DNA of 64,000 nucleotides from Massilia sp. KIM (GTDB lineage: Bacteria > Pseudomonadota > Gammaproteobacteria > Burkholderiales > Burkholderiaceae_D). The notes below the pieces were generated by a model. That model had not been told where the DNA came from, searched no databases, and worked only from the letters and a program-made list of their open reading frames with translations. Location of the stretch: assembly GCF_002007115.1 (NCBI RefSeq), contig NZ_MVAD01000001.1, positions 930,001 through 994,000 of the forward strand, given 5' to 3'. Shown here in pieces: positions 18,790-30,562 of this stretch (positions within the stretch are counted from its first letter, which is position 1; each line of letters starts with the position of its first letter). The translations under genes were made by a program, and so were the position numbers.

Positions 18790-19930
18790 CTGCTCGCTCG
18801 CCCTGGTGGCCGGCGAAGCCTCCGGCGACATGCTGGCGGCGCGCCTGCTGCAGGGCCTGCGACCGCATCTGCCGAACTGCCGCTTCCAGGGCATCGGCGG
18901 CCCGCGCATGATCGAGCAGGGCCTGGTCTCCGAGGTGCCGATGGAGACCCTGACGGTGCGCGGCCTGTTCGAGATCATCCCGCGCTACCGTGAGCTGAAG
19001 GGCATCCAGAACCGCCTGCGCGACCGCCTGCTGGCCGAGCCGCCGGCTGCCTTCATCGGCGCCGACTACCCGGGCTTCAATCTCGGGCTGGAAGAACAGC
19101 TGCGCGCTGGCGGGATCCCGACCATCCACTTCATCAGCCCCCAGATCTGGGCCTGGCGCGGCGGACGGATCAAGAAGATCAAGCGCGCGGTCTCGCACAT
19201 GCTCCTGATCTTCCCCTTCGAGGAAGCGATCTACCGCCAGGCCGGCGTGCCGGCGACCTATATCGGCCATCCGCTGGCCGAGATGATCCCGCTCGCGCCC
19301 GACGTGGCCGCCGCGCGCCGCCAGCTCGGCATCGCGGAAGACGCGCGGGTGGTCACCATCATGCCGGGCAGCCGCATGGGCGAGCTCAAGTACCTGGTCG
19401 AGCCTTTCGTCCGCGCCGCCCAGCTGCTGGCCCGGCGCGACCCGGGCCTGGTCTTCGTCGCGCCGATGGCGGGCGAGCGCCAGCGCGCCTATTTCACCGA
19501 GATCGTGGCCAAGGCCGGGTTGGGCGACGTGCCGGTGCAACTGGTCGACGGCCAGTCGCACGCCGCGATTGCGGCCGGCGACGCGGTGCTGGTAGCATCG
19601 GGAACGGCGACCCTGGAAGTGGCGCTGTTCAAGAAGCCGATGGTGATCGCCTACAAGGTGATGCGCGCCTCGTGGGAAATCATGCGCCACATGGGCTACC
19701 AGCCCTGGATCGGGTTGCCGAACATCCTGGCGCGCGAATTCGTGGTGCCGGAATACCTTCAGCAGGCGGCCACGCCTGAGGCCCTGGCGGACGCCGTGTG
19801 GCGCCAGCTGGACGATCCGGCCGGCTGCGAGCGGCTGGCGCGGCGTTTCACGGACATGCACCACAGCCTGCTGCGCAACAGCGCGCAGGAGAGCGCCGAG
19901 GCGGTGATGCGCGTGATCGGGATGCGCTGA
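18773..19930 (+). CDS. lpxB: Lipid-A-disaccharide synthase
   Basis: 385 residues, GT19 family; condenses UDP-diacylglucosamine with lipid X. Signature LALVAGEASGDMLAARLLQG at the N-terminus, SPQIWAWRGGRIKKIKRAVS near residue 122, and GTATLEVALFKKPMVIAYK near residue 279 (nucleotide-sugar binding). The start is GTG 18773, inside the last 17 bases of lpxA; the next in-frame Met would remove the conserved AGEASGD motif. Confidence 0.96.
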   Translation: MASSANCSLALVAGEASGDMLAARLLQGLRPHLPNCRFQGIGGPRMIEQGLVSEVPMETLTVRGLFEIIPRYRELKGIQNRLRDRLLAEPPAAFIGADYPGFNLGLEEQLRAGGIPTIHFISPQIWAWRGGRIKKIKRAVSHMLLIFPFEEAIYRQAGVPATYIGHPLAEMIPLAPDVAAARRQLGIAEDARVVTIMPGSRMGELKYLVEPFVRAAQLLARRDPGLVFVAPMAGERQRAYFTEIVAKAGLGDVPVQLVDGQSHAAIAAGDAVLVASGTATLEVALFKKPMVIAYKVMRASWEIMRHMGYQPWIGLPNILAREFVVPEYLQQAATPEALADAVWRQLDDPAGCERLARRFTDMHHSLLRNSAQESAEAVMRVIGMR

Positions 19931-19981
19931 GCGGCGCGTACACGGTGGCCTGCCGGGCTTCCTGCATTGAGCGACAATGAA

Positions 19982-20629
19982 ATGAGAAAGAAGAAAGTCA
20001 ACCTGTATCCCGGCCTGCCGCCGCGCCTGCGTCCCTTCACCGACGAGGACATCGTGTGCGGCGTGGACGAAGCCGGACGCGGCCCGCTGGCCGGGCCGGT
20101 GTTCGCGGCCGCCGTCATCCTCGATCCGAGCCGCCCGATCGAGGGCCTGCGCGACTCCAAGAAGCTGACCGAGGCGCGCCGCGACGAGCTCGCGCCCCAG
20201 ATCCGCGAGCAGGCCCTGGCCTGGGCCATCGCCCACTGCTCCTGCGAAGAGATCGACAGCCTGAACATCCTGCAGGCGACCATGCTGGCCATGCGGCGCG
20301 CGGTCGAAGCCCTGCAGACCCTGCCGACCATCGCCCTGATCGACGGCAACCGCTGCCCGCAGTTGCAGGTGCGCGCCCACGCGGTGGTCGAGGGCGACGA
20401 CAAGGTGCACGCCATCTCGGCCGCCTCGATCCTGGCCAAGACCGCGCGCGACGCCGAGCTGGTGCGCCTGCACGCGCTCTATCCGCAATACGGCTTCGAC
20501 CAGCACAAGGGCTATTCGACCCCGCTGCACCTGGAGCAGCTGCGCGCCCACGGCCCCTCGCCGGTGCACCGCCGCTCCTTCGCCCCGGTGCGCGCGCTGC
20601 TGCAGCCGGACTTCTTCGAGGCCGCATGA
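19982..20629 (+). CDS. rnhB: Ribonuclease HII
   Basis: 215 residues from ATG 19982; an in-frame TTG at 19967 is possible. Cleaves RNA in RNA-DNA hybrids and starts removal of single ribonucleotides. Catalytic Asp-Glu are in [18 protein letters not shown] near residue 28, the third Asp in ALIDGNRCP, and [17 protein letters not shown] is the family's second block. Stop overlaps the downstream ATG (ATGA), coupling it to the methyltransferase gene. Confidence 0.95.
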   Translation: MRKKKVNLYPGLPPRLRPFTDEDIVCGVDEAGRGPLAGPVFAAAVILDPSRPIEGLRDSKKLTEARRDELAPQIREQALAWAIAHCSCEEIDSLNILQATMLAMRRAVEALQTLPTIALIDGNRCPQLQVRAHAVVEGDDKVHAISAASILAKTARDAELVRLHALYPQYGFDQHKGYSTPLHLEQLRAHGPSPVHRRSFAPVRALLQPDFFEAA

Positions 20630-21411
20630 AGACCGTCACCTCGCGCGACAATCCCTTCTACAAGGACCTCAAGCAGCTCGCCACCAGCTCGCAGGCCAGG
20701 CGCAAGGCCGGGCAAAGCCTGCTCGACGGCGTGCACCTGTGCCAGACCTGGCTGGACCTGCGCGGCGCGCCGCTGCACTGCGTGGTGTCCGACACCGCCC
20801 TGGCGAACGCCGAGGTGGCGGCCGTGGTCGCGCGCTGCGAAGCGCTGCACGCGCCGGTGACCGCCCTGCCGGAGGCCCTGTTCAACGCGGTCAGCCAGGT
20901 CGAGCACGGCGTGCACCTGCTGTTCGTGGTCGCCACGCCGCAACCGGCCAAGGCAGCGGGCCTCGCGGTCTCGAGCGTGCTGCTGGACGGCGTGCAGGAC
21001 CCGGGCAACGTCGGCTCCATCCTGCGCAGCGCGGCCGCGGCAGGCATCCAGCAGGTCTATTGCAGCCCCGGGACCGCCTTCTGCTGGTCGCCCAAGGTGC
21101 TGCGCGCGGCCATGGGCGCCCACTTCGTGCTCGACATTTTCGAGAACGTCGAGCTGGCGCCGCTGGTGCGCGGGTCCGCGATTCCGGTGCTGGCCACCAG
21201 CGGCTACGCCAGCGAGCGCCTGTACGCCCTCGACCTGCGCCGGCCGCTGGCCTGGGTGCTGGGCCACGAAGGGCAGGGGGTGTCGCAGGAGCTCCTGGAG
21301 CTGGCCACCCACCGCGTCGCGGTGCCGCACGCGGGCCAGGTGGAGTCGCTCAACGTGGCCGCCTGCGCCGCCGTGTGCTTTTTCGAGCAGTTACGCCAGC
21401 TTCAGGCATAG
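20626..21411 (+). CDS. SpoU/TrmH-family RNA 2'-O-methyltransferase
   Basis: 261 residues. An N-terminal substrate-binding part ([20 protein letters not shown]) precedes the SPOUT knot domain with its three motifs: [19 protein letters not shown] near residue 124 (catalytic Asn and Arg), [15 protein letters not shown] near residue 208, and [20 protein letters not shown] near residue 233 (AdoMet loop). Fold and chemistry are clear; whether the substrate is 23S rRNA or tRNA is not. Overlaps rnhB by 4 bases. Confidence 0.92.
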   Translation: MKTVTSRDNPFYKDLKQLATSSQARRKAGQSLLDGVHLCQTWLDLRGAPLHCVVSDTALANAEVAAVVARCEALHAPVTALPEALFNAVSQVEHGVHLLFVVATPQPAKAAGLAVSSVLLDGVQDPGNVGSILRSAAAAGIQQVYCSPGTAFCWSPKVLRAAMGAHFVLDIFENVELAPLVRGSAIPVLATSGYASERLYALDLRRPLAWVLGHEGQGVSQELLELATHRVAVPHAGQVESLNVAACAAVCFFEQLRQLQA

Positions 21412-21462
21412 ACGCCGACTCGTGCTTCGGGGTAATCTGCGGTCTGGCAGAGTGGAGTAACG

Positions 21463-22659
21463 ATGGACATCGCGCATTTGCATTTTCTGGTGGCGGAAGC
21501 CGACACGGCCCAGCGCCGCTCCCTGGTCGAGCTGCTCGGGCAGATCGGCGCCAGCCGGGTCACGGACGTGCCGGACGGGCAGCTCGCCATGCAGAGCCTG
21601 GAGGCGGGCATTACACCCGCCGTGAACGTCGCCATCGTCGACCTGGCGCTGCCGGGCATGGATGGGCTGGAGCTGATCCGCGCCCTCGGCAGCGCCGGCA
21701 ACCCGGTGCGCCTGATCGTCACCGGCGCCCAGCCGGCCGGGCTGCTGTTCTCGGTGGAGACCCTGGCCCAGGCCTATGGCGTCGAGCTGCTGGGCACGAT
21801 CTCCAAGCCGGTCACGGCGGTCAAGCTCAAGCCCTTGCTCGAAAACTACACGCCGCTCGCGGGCAGCGCCGGCCGCGTCGACGGCCCGCGCTTCAGTTTC
21901 CAGGAAATCGGCATCGGGCTGCAGAAGCGCCAGTTCGAGCCCTTCTTCCAGCCCAAGATCGAGCTGGCCACCGGCCAGGTGAAAGGCCTGGAAGCCTTCG
22001 CGCGCTGGCGCCATCCCGAGCACGGGGTGCTGGGGCCGGGCTCCTTCATGGAGGCGCTGGAAGAGAATGGCCGGGTCGACTTCCTCGACTGGAGCATGAT
22101 CGAGATGTCGGTGCAGCAGTGCCGCGCCTTCCACGACCAGGGCATTCCGATCTCGATCTCGCTGAACATCGCGCCCGAGACCCTGGCCAATCCGGCCTTC
22201 GTGCGCCAGATCACGGCCTGCATCGGCCGCCACAAGGTGATGCCGGATTACCTGAGCTTCGAGATGAGCGAATCGGCGGTGTTGAACACCGACCCGGACT
22301 TCATCGAACGCCTCGTGCGGCTGCGCATGATGGGCTTCGGCCTGGCCATCGACGACTACGGCACCGGCCGCTCCAACCTGCAACTGCTGGCGCGCATTCC
22401 CTTCACCGAGCTGAAGATCGACCGCAGCTTCGTCGACGGCGCCTCCAAGCGCCGGCCGCTGGGCACCGTGCTCAGGTCCTGCCTGGGCCTGGCGCACAGC
22501 CTGGACCGGATGTCGGTGGCGGTGGGCGTCGAGACGCGCCAGGACTGGGACTTCCTGCAGGGTCTGGGCTGCACCTATGCCCAGGGCTACCACATCGCCA
22601 ATCCGATGGAGGCCGCGGCCTTCCCGGCCTGGCTGGAAGACTGGCGGCACTTTTTCTGA
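21463..22659 (+). CDS. Receiver-EAL protein with a degenerate EAL site
   Basis: 398 residues. Residues 1-125 form a receiver domain: phosphoacceptor Asp in VAIVDLALPGMDG, Thr in LIVTGA, Lys in GTISKPV. Residues ~145-395 are an EAL domain. Retained: Glu in GLEAFARWRHP (EAL became EAF), Asn in SLNIAP, Glu in FEMSES, both Asp in AIDDYGTGRSN, Lys in LKIDRSF and Gln in AQGYHI. However, the general-base Glu of AEGVET is Val (AVGVET), so c-di-GMP hydrolysis is doubtful and it may act as a c-di-GMP sensor or partner. Monocistronic, 51 bases after the methyltransferase gene. Confidence 0.88.
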   Translation: MDIAHLHFLVAEADTAQRRSLVELLGQIGASRVTDVPDGQLAMQSLEAGITPAVNVAIVDLALPGMDGLELIRALGSAGNPVRLIVTGAQPAGLLFSVETLAQAYGVELLGTISKPVTAVKLKPLLENYTPLAGSAGRVDGPRFSFQEIGIGLQKRQFEPFFQPKIELATGQVKGLEAFARWRHPEHGVLGPGSFMEALEENGRVDFLDWSMIEMSVQQCRAFHDQGIPISISLNIAPETLANPAFVRQITACIGRHKVMPDYLSFEMSESAVLNTDPDFIERLVRLRMMGFGLAIDDYGTGRSNLQLLARIPFTELKIDRSFVDGASKRRPLGTVLRSCLGLAHSLDRMSVAVGVETRQDWDFLQGLGCTYAQGYHIANPMEAAAFPAWLEDWRHFF

Positions 22660-22678
22660 AAAGGCCCGAGGGGCAGGC

Positions 22679-22706
22679 GGCGCGCTTCGCCGACGCGAAG
22701 CGCGCC
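22679..22706. terminator. Strong hairpin between convergent genes
   Basis: Perfect 12-bp stem GGCGCGCTTCGC / GCGAAGCGCGCC with CGAC loop, lying 5 bases from the minus-strand stop at 22712 and 19 bases from the EAL stop. U-tracts are weak on both sides, so it is either a bidirectional terminator or an mRNA-end stabiliser. Confidence 0.55.
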
Positions 22707-22711
22707 TGGTT

Positions 22712-24460
22712 TCAGGCTGGCAGGACGGCGGAAACGATCGAGCGCCGCAGGACGGCCTGCGTGGCCTCGATGCCGCGCTGTGCAAACGCGGCCGGCAGGG
22801 CGGCCCTGGCGCTGCTGGATGCGTCGGCCTGCGCGTCGACCGGCGGTGGGGTTTCCTGCACCAGCATGTCGGCGCTGTTCTTGACCCAGAAATACTCGTC
22901 CCAATGCACCGGCACGCGGTGCGAGCGGCCGTCGCCGCCCCGGACCGACACGTATTCGGTCTGCCTCACGCTCCCGTAGCCGCTGGCCGTCACGCGCACC
23001 CGTTGCGAACCGTCGGCCTCGTGCCGGGTGGCGGTCTTCAGGATGCTGCGGGTGACGCACTGGGGATGCTGGAAGGTCTCTTCGCCGTGGTAGTTCGCGA
23101 TCGCCTCGTGTTCCCAGAAGCAGGGCTTCCTCGATGCGCCGTCCTTGTAGATGTCGGCGTGCGAGCGGTGCTGCTGGTACAGGGGAATCGCGAGCAGGGG
23201 CGCGATCCCGAAGTAGAAGGACTTGAAGAACTCGTTGTGATAGGCGTTGAAGAACTTACGCGCATGGGCCAGCTCGTAGGCGTGGAAGTGCCGCGGGTCG
23301 CCGCTGATGTCGGTCTTGCGCATGTGCCCCGATTCGATCACGTTGATCATGCGCGATTTGTCGAAGGCGAAGGTGTCGCCATAGCCGGTCTCGCCGTCCT
23401 TGAGCAGCTTCAGCATCTCCTGCTGGGCCAGGGGCGTGAACAGGAGCCGGAACTGCACCTCGTGATTGCGGTCCGTGGCGCCGAACAGGGCGTCGAATTC
23501 GCGGTTGGCCATCACCGTGAACGAATTGCCCTCGCTGACCTCGCGCGATTTCGCCTCGAGCTTCTTGATGGCGCGGTCCTTCCGCCATTTGCCGAACAAG
23601 CCGTCGTCCAGCTTCGAGAGCGAGGACGGCTTGCGGCTGAAGACCAGGTCCGGAGCGGCTTCGTTGCCGTAGACGATGAAGGTCTGGTTCTCGTATTCGG
23701 GGAAGGGGCGCTCGATCGAGGCGTTCAGGGTCTCGTAGCGGGTGCGGGATTCCCACTTGCCCTGGGCGTTGCGGTAGTTCTCCTGCCAGCTGATCTGGAG
23801 CGAGCCGTGATAGGTCTTGGTGCCCATCCAGTGCGACAGGGTGCGCGCGAGAATGAAGGGGTTGCCGTTCAACACGCCGCTATGGGCGAACACGATGGAG
23901 TGGTCGTCGCCCAGGTGGCCGATCCAGCCGAAATCCTGGCGCAGCTCGTCCATGCGGCCGTTGCTGAAATACGGGTCGAAGGCGATGCGGGGCACCGTCT
24001 TTTCCATCAGCTTCGCCACGATGTCCCAATCGTACAGGCGGTTCAGTGGCGCCATCTGCGCCCAGGCCTCGGCGCGCTTGGCGTCGCGCTCCGCGCGCAG
24101 CCGCTTCAACTGCGCATCGGAGTCCTGGATGACGCGGTTCAGCAGGTAGATCGCGGGCGCGGCGACCAGCACCGGGAGCGTGGCCCAGGGCCACCAGTAA
24201 TTGGCGAGAACGTAGAGGGCCGCCACGAGGGCGGCCGCGATGCTCAGGCCGCGCAGGATTCTCCACCACCTGTTCGTCGACCCCGCGCCCTCGGCCAGCT
24301 TTTCGAGTTCGCGCAGTTCGCGCACGGTCTGGATGTTGGCCTGTTCGTCCACGCCGGACCGGCGCACCAGGTCCTCGAAGAAGTCCGAGGTGTTCTCGAC
24401 GTGGGCGGACTTGAACTGGGAAGCGAATTGCCCCAGCGGTTCATGCACGTCGCTGATCAA
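22712..24460 (-). CDS. Unrecognised membrane protein paired with LemA
   Basis: About 582 residues if translation starts at TTG 24460 overlapping the LemA stop (TTGA); GTG 24448 is the alternative. I do not recognise a named domain. Visible: an N-terminal charged helical segment (residues 5-45), two adjacent hydrophobic helices around residues 67-112 (GLSIAAALVAALYVLANYWW, LPVLVAAPAIYLLNRV), then a large soluble part rich in aromatic residues. It contains HLGDDHSIVFAHSGVLNGN and FHAYELAHARKFFNAYHNEF. LemA genes are often next to a DUF3137-type membrane protein; this may be such a partner, but similarity is not proven. Confidence 0.8.
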   Translation of the reverse strand: MISDVHEPLGQFASQFKSAHVENTSDFFEDLVRRSGVDEQANIQTVRELRELEKLAEGAGSTNRWWRILRGLSIAAALVAALYVLANYWWPWATLPVLVAAPAIYLLNRVIQDSDAQLKRLRAERDAKRAEAWAQMAPLNRLYDWDIVAKLMEKTVPRIAFDPYFSNGRMDELRQDFGWIGHLGDDHSIVFAHSGVLNGNPFILARTLSHWMGTKTYHGSLQISWQENYRNAQGKWESRTRYETLNASIERPFPEYENQTFIVYGNEAAPDLVFSRKPSSLSKLDDGLFGKWRKDRAIKKLEAKSREVSEGNSFTVMANREFDALFGATDRNHEVQFRLLFTPLAQQEMLKLLKDGETGYGDTFAFDKSRMINVIESGHMRKTDISGDPRHFHAYELAHARKFFNAYHNEFFKSFYFGIAPLLAIPLYQQHRSHADIYKDGASRKPCFWEHEAIANYHGEETFQHPQCVTRSILKTATRHEADGSQRVRVTASGYGSVRQTEYVSVRGGDGRSHRVPVHWDEYFWVKNSADMLVQETPPPVDAQADASSSARAALPAAFAQRGIEATQAVLRRSIVSAVLPA

Positions 24461-25194
24461 AAGAACACGCTCCGGGCGGCGGCCTTGGTCTCGGCGGAGG
24501 CGGTGAAGGGAATGCGCGTGGTATAGCCGGCGCGCGCCGCGACGATCTGCTTGGTCGGCCAGGCGAAGATATCCTGGTTCCACATGCCGACCGTGTCGTT
24601 ATACAGGGTGCGGGCCGCGGTGATTTCTTTCTGCAGATAACTGTTCTGGCGCATGGCATCGGCGATCACCGATTGCGCCTGCAGTTCCGGATAGGCCTCG
24701 AAGGCCACGTTGATGCGCGAGAAAATGGAATCGATCTCTTGCGAAGCCTGGTTGCGGGCGGCATCGGGATTGCGTCCGCTGCGGTAGGCGGCGACCGATT
24801 TCATGACATCCTTGTCCAGGTCGATCGCCTTGGCGACCAGGCCGACCACATTGCTCAGGACGACGACGCGCTGCTCCAGGTAATTGTCGATCTGGGAGGC
24901 ATCGGCCTGGATTTTTTGCTGCAGTTTGCGCAGATAAGCGAGGGCATTGATCTTCATGAACAGGAAAACCAGGCCGGGCAGGGCGCCCAGCAGGATCATG
25001 GCCAGGGCCTGATCCTGGGGCAGGGCGCCGGTCAGCAGCGCCAGGCCGCCGATCAGCGGAATGACCGCCCACAGGGCGATTTCGAAAATCAGCGATCCCA
25101 CGCCGATTTGAACCGGGATCTGTTTCTCAATGACGTGAACGTCGCGCCCCTCCGGATTGGTCGGGCCCGTCATTTCGTCTAGTTCATTTGCCAT
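24457..25194 (-). CDS. LemA family protein
   Basis: 245 residues from ATG 25194 (AGGGA 10 bases upstream; a TTG at 25203 is less likely). Two hydrophobic segments near residues 33-80 anchor it, followed by a long helical domain like LemA: KINALAYLRKLQQKIQADAS, IDNYLEQRVVVLSNVVGLVA and the C-terminal ARTLYNDTVGMWNQDIFAWP. Usual LemA proteins have one N-terminal helix and about 190 residues; this one carries an extra cytoplasmic or membrane N-terminus. The role of LemA is not settled. It overlaps the start of the downstream membrane-protein gene. Confidence 0.82.
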   Translation of the reverse strand: MANELDEMTGPTNPEGRDVHVIEKQIPVQIGVGSLIFEIALWAVIPLIGGLALLTGALPQDQALAMILLGALPGLVFLFMKINALAYLRKLQQKIQADASQIDNYLEQRVVVLSNVVGLVAKAIDLDKDVMKSVAAYRSGRNPDAARNQASQEIDSIFSRINVAFEAYPELQAQSVIADAMRQNSYLQKEITAARTLYNDTVGMWNQDIFAWPTKQIVAARAGYTTRIPFTASAETKAAARSVFF

Positions 25195-25496
25195 GTCTAT
25201 CAATCCCTGATTCGCGGCGCCATGCGCCGATTAGTTATGTCATTCGGTTCCCAGAGCGTTTGGTATGAATGAAAAGCCAATTGAATTGCTCCGGGGCATC
25301 ACTCCATCATAGCGTGCATACTAAGGAGCGAGCAAGGGCGAAACCGGCGATATTCTCCGTATTGCGACGATAAAAACGAGGGCGCCGATCCGGATCGAAA
25401 TAATTGGAGAGTTTTATCCGGATGCGATTATCTTGGCGCGTAAAAAGAAAACGGCCAATAATATATTGGCCGTATCGAAGGAAATAAGGGAAGGCC
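25195..25496. other. lemA upstream region
   Basis: About 300 bases, clearly AT-richer than the genes around it, between the ends of ppsR and lemA (both on minus). It must contain the lemA promoter, but no -35/-10 pair stands out. It holds the ppsR terminator (25441-25473) and a TCCGGAT direct repeat near 25390-25425. No gene seen. Confidence 0.6.
25441..25473 (-). terminator. Rho-independent terminator after ppsR
   Basis: Minus-strand reading: stem ACGGCCAAT / ATTGGCCGT (9 bp) with a 5-base AT loop, followed by TTTCTTTTTA. It begins 24 bases after the ppsR stop. Confidence 0.88.
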
Positions 25497-26345
25497 TCAG
25501 TATTCGCGGCGATCCGGTTTGATTTCCTGCAGGATCGTGGTCGCGATCTCTTCGATCGACTTGGTGGTCGAGGACAGCCAGCGGATTCCCTCGCGCTTCA
25601 TCAAGGCTTCGGCCTCATTCACCTCATAGCGGCAGTTCTCGATCGACGCATACTTGCTGCCGGCGCGGCGCTCGTTGCGGATCTGGGACAGGCGCTCGGG
25701 CGTGATGGTCAGGCCGAACAGCTTCGATTTGAACGGAGGCAGCGAAGAAGGCAGCTTGCCGCGCTCGAAATCGTCGGGGATGAGCGGATAGTTGGCGGCC
25801 TTCAGCCCGTACTGCATCGCCAGGTAGAGGCTGGTCGGGGTCTTGCCCGAGCGCGACACGCCCACCAGGATCACGTCGGCCTCGGCCAGGTTCTTGTGCG
25901 ACTGGCCGTCGTCGTGGGCCAGCGAGAAGTTGATGGCCTCGATGCGGTTCTTGTATTCCTCGGTGTCCACGGCATTGTGGATGCGGCCGATGGTGTGGGT
26001 CGACTTGACCCCCAATTCCTGCTCCAGCGGCGAGACGAAGGTCTGGAACAGGTCCATGTGCATGCCGTTGGCGGCCCGGATCACGCTCGACAGGTCGTTC
26101 TTGACCAGGGTCGAGAACACGATCGGGCGCTGTCCGTCGCGAGCGAAGCTTTCGTCGATGCGGCGCGCCGCCTCGTAGGCCTTGTCGAGCGAATCGATGA
26201 AAGGAATGCGGATCTGGCGGAAACGCATCTCGAACTGGCTCAGGACCGCGTGGCCGAAGGTTTCCGCCGTGATGCCGGTGCCGTCCGAGACGAAGAACAC
26301 GGTGCGCGAGGACGGGGGCAGGGAGGGACGGGTGTCTTCAGTCAT
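25497..26345 (-). CDS. ppsR: PEP synthase regulatory protein (kinase/pyrophosphorylase)
   Basis: 282 residues, DUF299 family. Uses ADP to phosphorylate and thereby inactivate PEP synthase at its catalytic-site Thr, and reverses this by phosphorolysis. The P-loop-like [15 protein letters not shown] lies near residue 161; the N-terminal [20 protein letters not shown] is the other family signature. Divergently transcribed from its target ppsA, the usual arrangement, with 195 bases between. Confidence 0.96.
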   Translation of the reverse strand: MTEDTRPSLPPSSRTVFFVSDGTGITAETFGHAVLSQFEMRFRQIRIPFIDSLDKAYEAARRIDESFARDGQRPIVFSTLVKNDLSSVIRAANGMHMDLFQTFVSPLEQELGVKSTHTIGRIHNAVDTEEYKNRIEAINFSLAHDDGQSHKNLAEADVILVGVSRSGKTPTSLYLAMQYGLKAANYPLIPDDFERGKLPSSLPPFKSKLFGLTITPERLSQIRNERRAGSKYASIENCRYEVNEAEALMKREGIRWLSSTTKSIEEIATTILQEIKPDRREY

Positions 26346-26540
26346 GATGTCGATAAAGCGTTTCTTAATGGCAAACTTTTACGCGGTGTGTCGGTCTCGC
26401 CCGCGCACGGGTTAGAATGCTCGGCAACGGTCTTGCATTGTGCTGCACGACGGACAGAATAACAAGAAAAGCCCCTTTGGCCTCCGCCCTCTGCCTGCAC
26501 GCGCGCCAACAAGTTCCCATCATCAAAAAGGTGCTTTACC

Positions 26541-29000
<2,460 letters not shown>

Positions 29001-29114
29001 GCACGCGCCTTGCGGCGCAGCAAGCGAAATCTCCCCAGCGGTAGCCGCCGGTGCTACACTGGAATCGATGATTTCGTTGCTGACCGCTCATATCGCGACC
29101 CCTGAAGTCGCGCG

Positions 29115-29153
29115 AAACCCTCGCTATCCTCACCGGGTAACGGGGGTTTTTTT
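29115..29153 (+). terminator. Terminator after ppsA
   Basis: Imperfect stem AAACCCTCG / CGGGGGTTT (one G-T pair) around an 18-base loop, followed by a run of seven T. It lies between ppsA and the nfeD operon. Confidence 0.7.
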
Positions 29154-29179
29154 CATCTTCAAACCATAGGAGACGCATC

Positions 29180-29602
29180 ATGTCGGACTGGACCGCCTGG
29201 CTGATCGGGGCCGGCATCCTCGTCATCGCCGAACTCTTCACCGGCACCTTCTACCTGCTGATGATCGCCATCGGCCTGGCGGCGGGCTCCCTGGCCGCGC
29301 TGGCCGGCCTCGACGGGCCGCTCCAGACCCTGGCCGCGGCGGCGGTCGGCGTGGCCGCCACGCTGGTCCTGCGCCGCACCCGTTTCGGCCGCATGGCGCG
29401 CGGCGGGGCCGCCAACGATCCGCTCATGCATCTCGACATCGGCCAGCGCATCCAGGTGGCCGCATGGCAGGACCGGCGCGCCCGCGTGATGTACCGGGGC
29501 GCGCTGTGGGACGTGGAACTGCGCGCCGGCGCCTCGGACCGGCCCGGCGACTTCCAGATCGTCGAGGTGCAGGGCAACCGCCTGATCGTTGCCGATGCAT
29601 AA
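29180..29602 (+). CDS. NfeD-family membrane protein
   Basis: 140 residues. Two or three N-terminal helices (WLIGAGILVIAELFTGTFYL; ATLVLRRT) and a C-terminal OB-like domain (IGQRIQVAAWQDRRARVMYR, WDVELRAG, NRLIVADA). This is the short form of NfeD, as in E. coli YbbK, encoded next to and probably working with an SPFH/stomatin protein. AGGAG lies 7 bases before ATG. Its exact role in membrane organisation is unsettled. Confidence 0.9.
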   Translation: MSDWTAWLIGAGILVIAELFTGTFYLLMIAIGLAAGSLAALAGLDGPLQTLAAAAVGVAATLVLRRTRFGRMARGGAANDPLMHLDIGQRIQVAAWQDRRARVMYRGALWDVELRAGASDRPGDFQIVEVQGNRLIVADA

Positions 29603-29641
29603 GACGAGCCTATCAATCTAAGTCCAGCATAAGGAAAACTC

Positions 29642-30562
29642 ATGGAACTCTCCTTTGGAACGGTGGCGCTGGTGATCTTCGTGATCGCCCTGGTCTTCGT
29701 GTTCAAGACCATCAACGTGGTGCCCCAGCAGCACGCCTGGGTGGTCGAGCGCCTCGGCAAGTACCACGCCACCCTGGCACCGGGCCTGAACATCGTCGTG
29801 CCCTTCATCGACCGCATCGCCTACAAGCACAGCCTCAAGGAGATCCCGCTCGACGTGCCGCCCCAGGTCTGCATCACGCGCGACAACACCCAGCTCCAGG
29901 TGGACGGCATCCTGTACTTCCAGGTGACCGACGCCATGCGCGCTTCCTACGGCTCCTCGAACTACATCCAGGCCATCACCCAGCTGGCTCAGACCACGCT
30001 GCGTTCGGTGATCGGCAAGATGGAGCTGGACAAGACCTTCGAGGAGCGCGATCACATCAACACCACCATCGTCAACGCGATCGACGAATCGGCCGCCAAC
30101 TGGGGCGTAAAGGTGCTGCGCTACGAGATCAAGGACCTGACCCCGCCGGCCGAGATCCTGCACGCGATGCAGCGCCAGATCACCGCCGAGCGCGAGAAGC
30201 GCGCCCTGATCGCCGCCTCCGAAGGCCGGCGCCAGGAGCAGATCAACCTCGCCAGCGGCGAGCGCGAGGCCGCCATCGCCCGCTCGGAAGGCGAGCGCCA
30301 GGCCGCGATCAACCGCGCCCAGGGCGAGGCATCGGCCATCGTCGCCCTGGCCGAGGCCAGCGCCGCCGCGCTGCGCCAGGTGGGCGCGGCGATCCGCGAG
30401 CCGGGCGGCCTGGACGCCGTCAACCTGCGCGTGGCCGAGCATTACGTGGACGCCTTCGGCAACCTGGCCAAGACCAACAACTCGCTGATCGTGCCCGCCA
30501 ACATGGGCGACATGAGCACCGTGATCGCCAGCGCCCTGCAGATTGTGAAGGCGCAGAAATGA
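29642..30562 (+). CDS. SPFH/stomatin-like membrane protein (QmcA type)
   Basis: 306 residues: one N-terminal helix (FGTVALVIFVIALVFVFKTI), the band-7 domain with VPQQHAWVVERLGKYHATL and GLNIVVPFIDRIAYKHSLKE, then a long alpha-helical, Ala/Glu-rich coiled coil (about residues 175-250) for oligomerisation. Members form large ring assemblies in lipid microdomains, often with FtsH or NfeD partners. It follows nfeD by 39 bases and overlaps the SDR gene by 4 (ATGA). Confidence 0.92.
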   Translation: MELSFGTVALVIFVIALVFVFKTINVVPQQHAWVVERLGKYHATLAPGLNIVVPFIDRIAYKHSLKEIPLDVPPQVCITRDNTQLQVDGILYFQVTDAMRASYGSSNYIQAITQLAQTTLRSVIGKMELDKTFEERDHINTTIVNAIDESAANWGVKVLRYEIKDLTPPAEILHAMQRQITAEREKRALIAASEGRRQEQINLASGEREAAIARSEGERQAAINRAQGEASAIVALAEASAAALRQVGAAIREPGGLDAVNLRVAEHYVDAFGNLAKTNNSLIVPANMGDMSTVIASALQIVKAQK

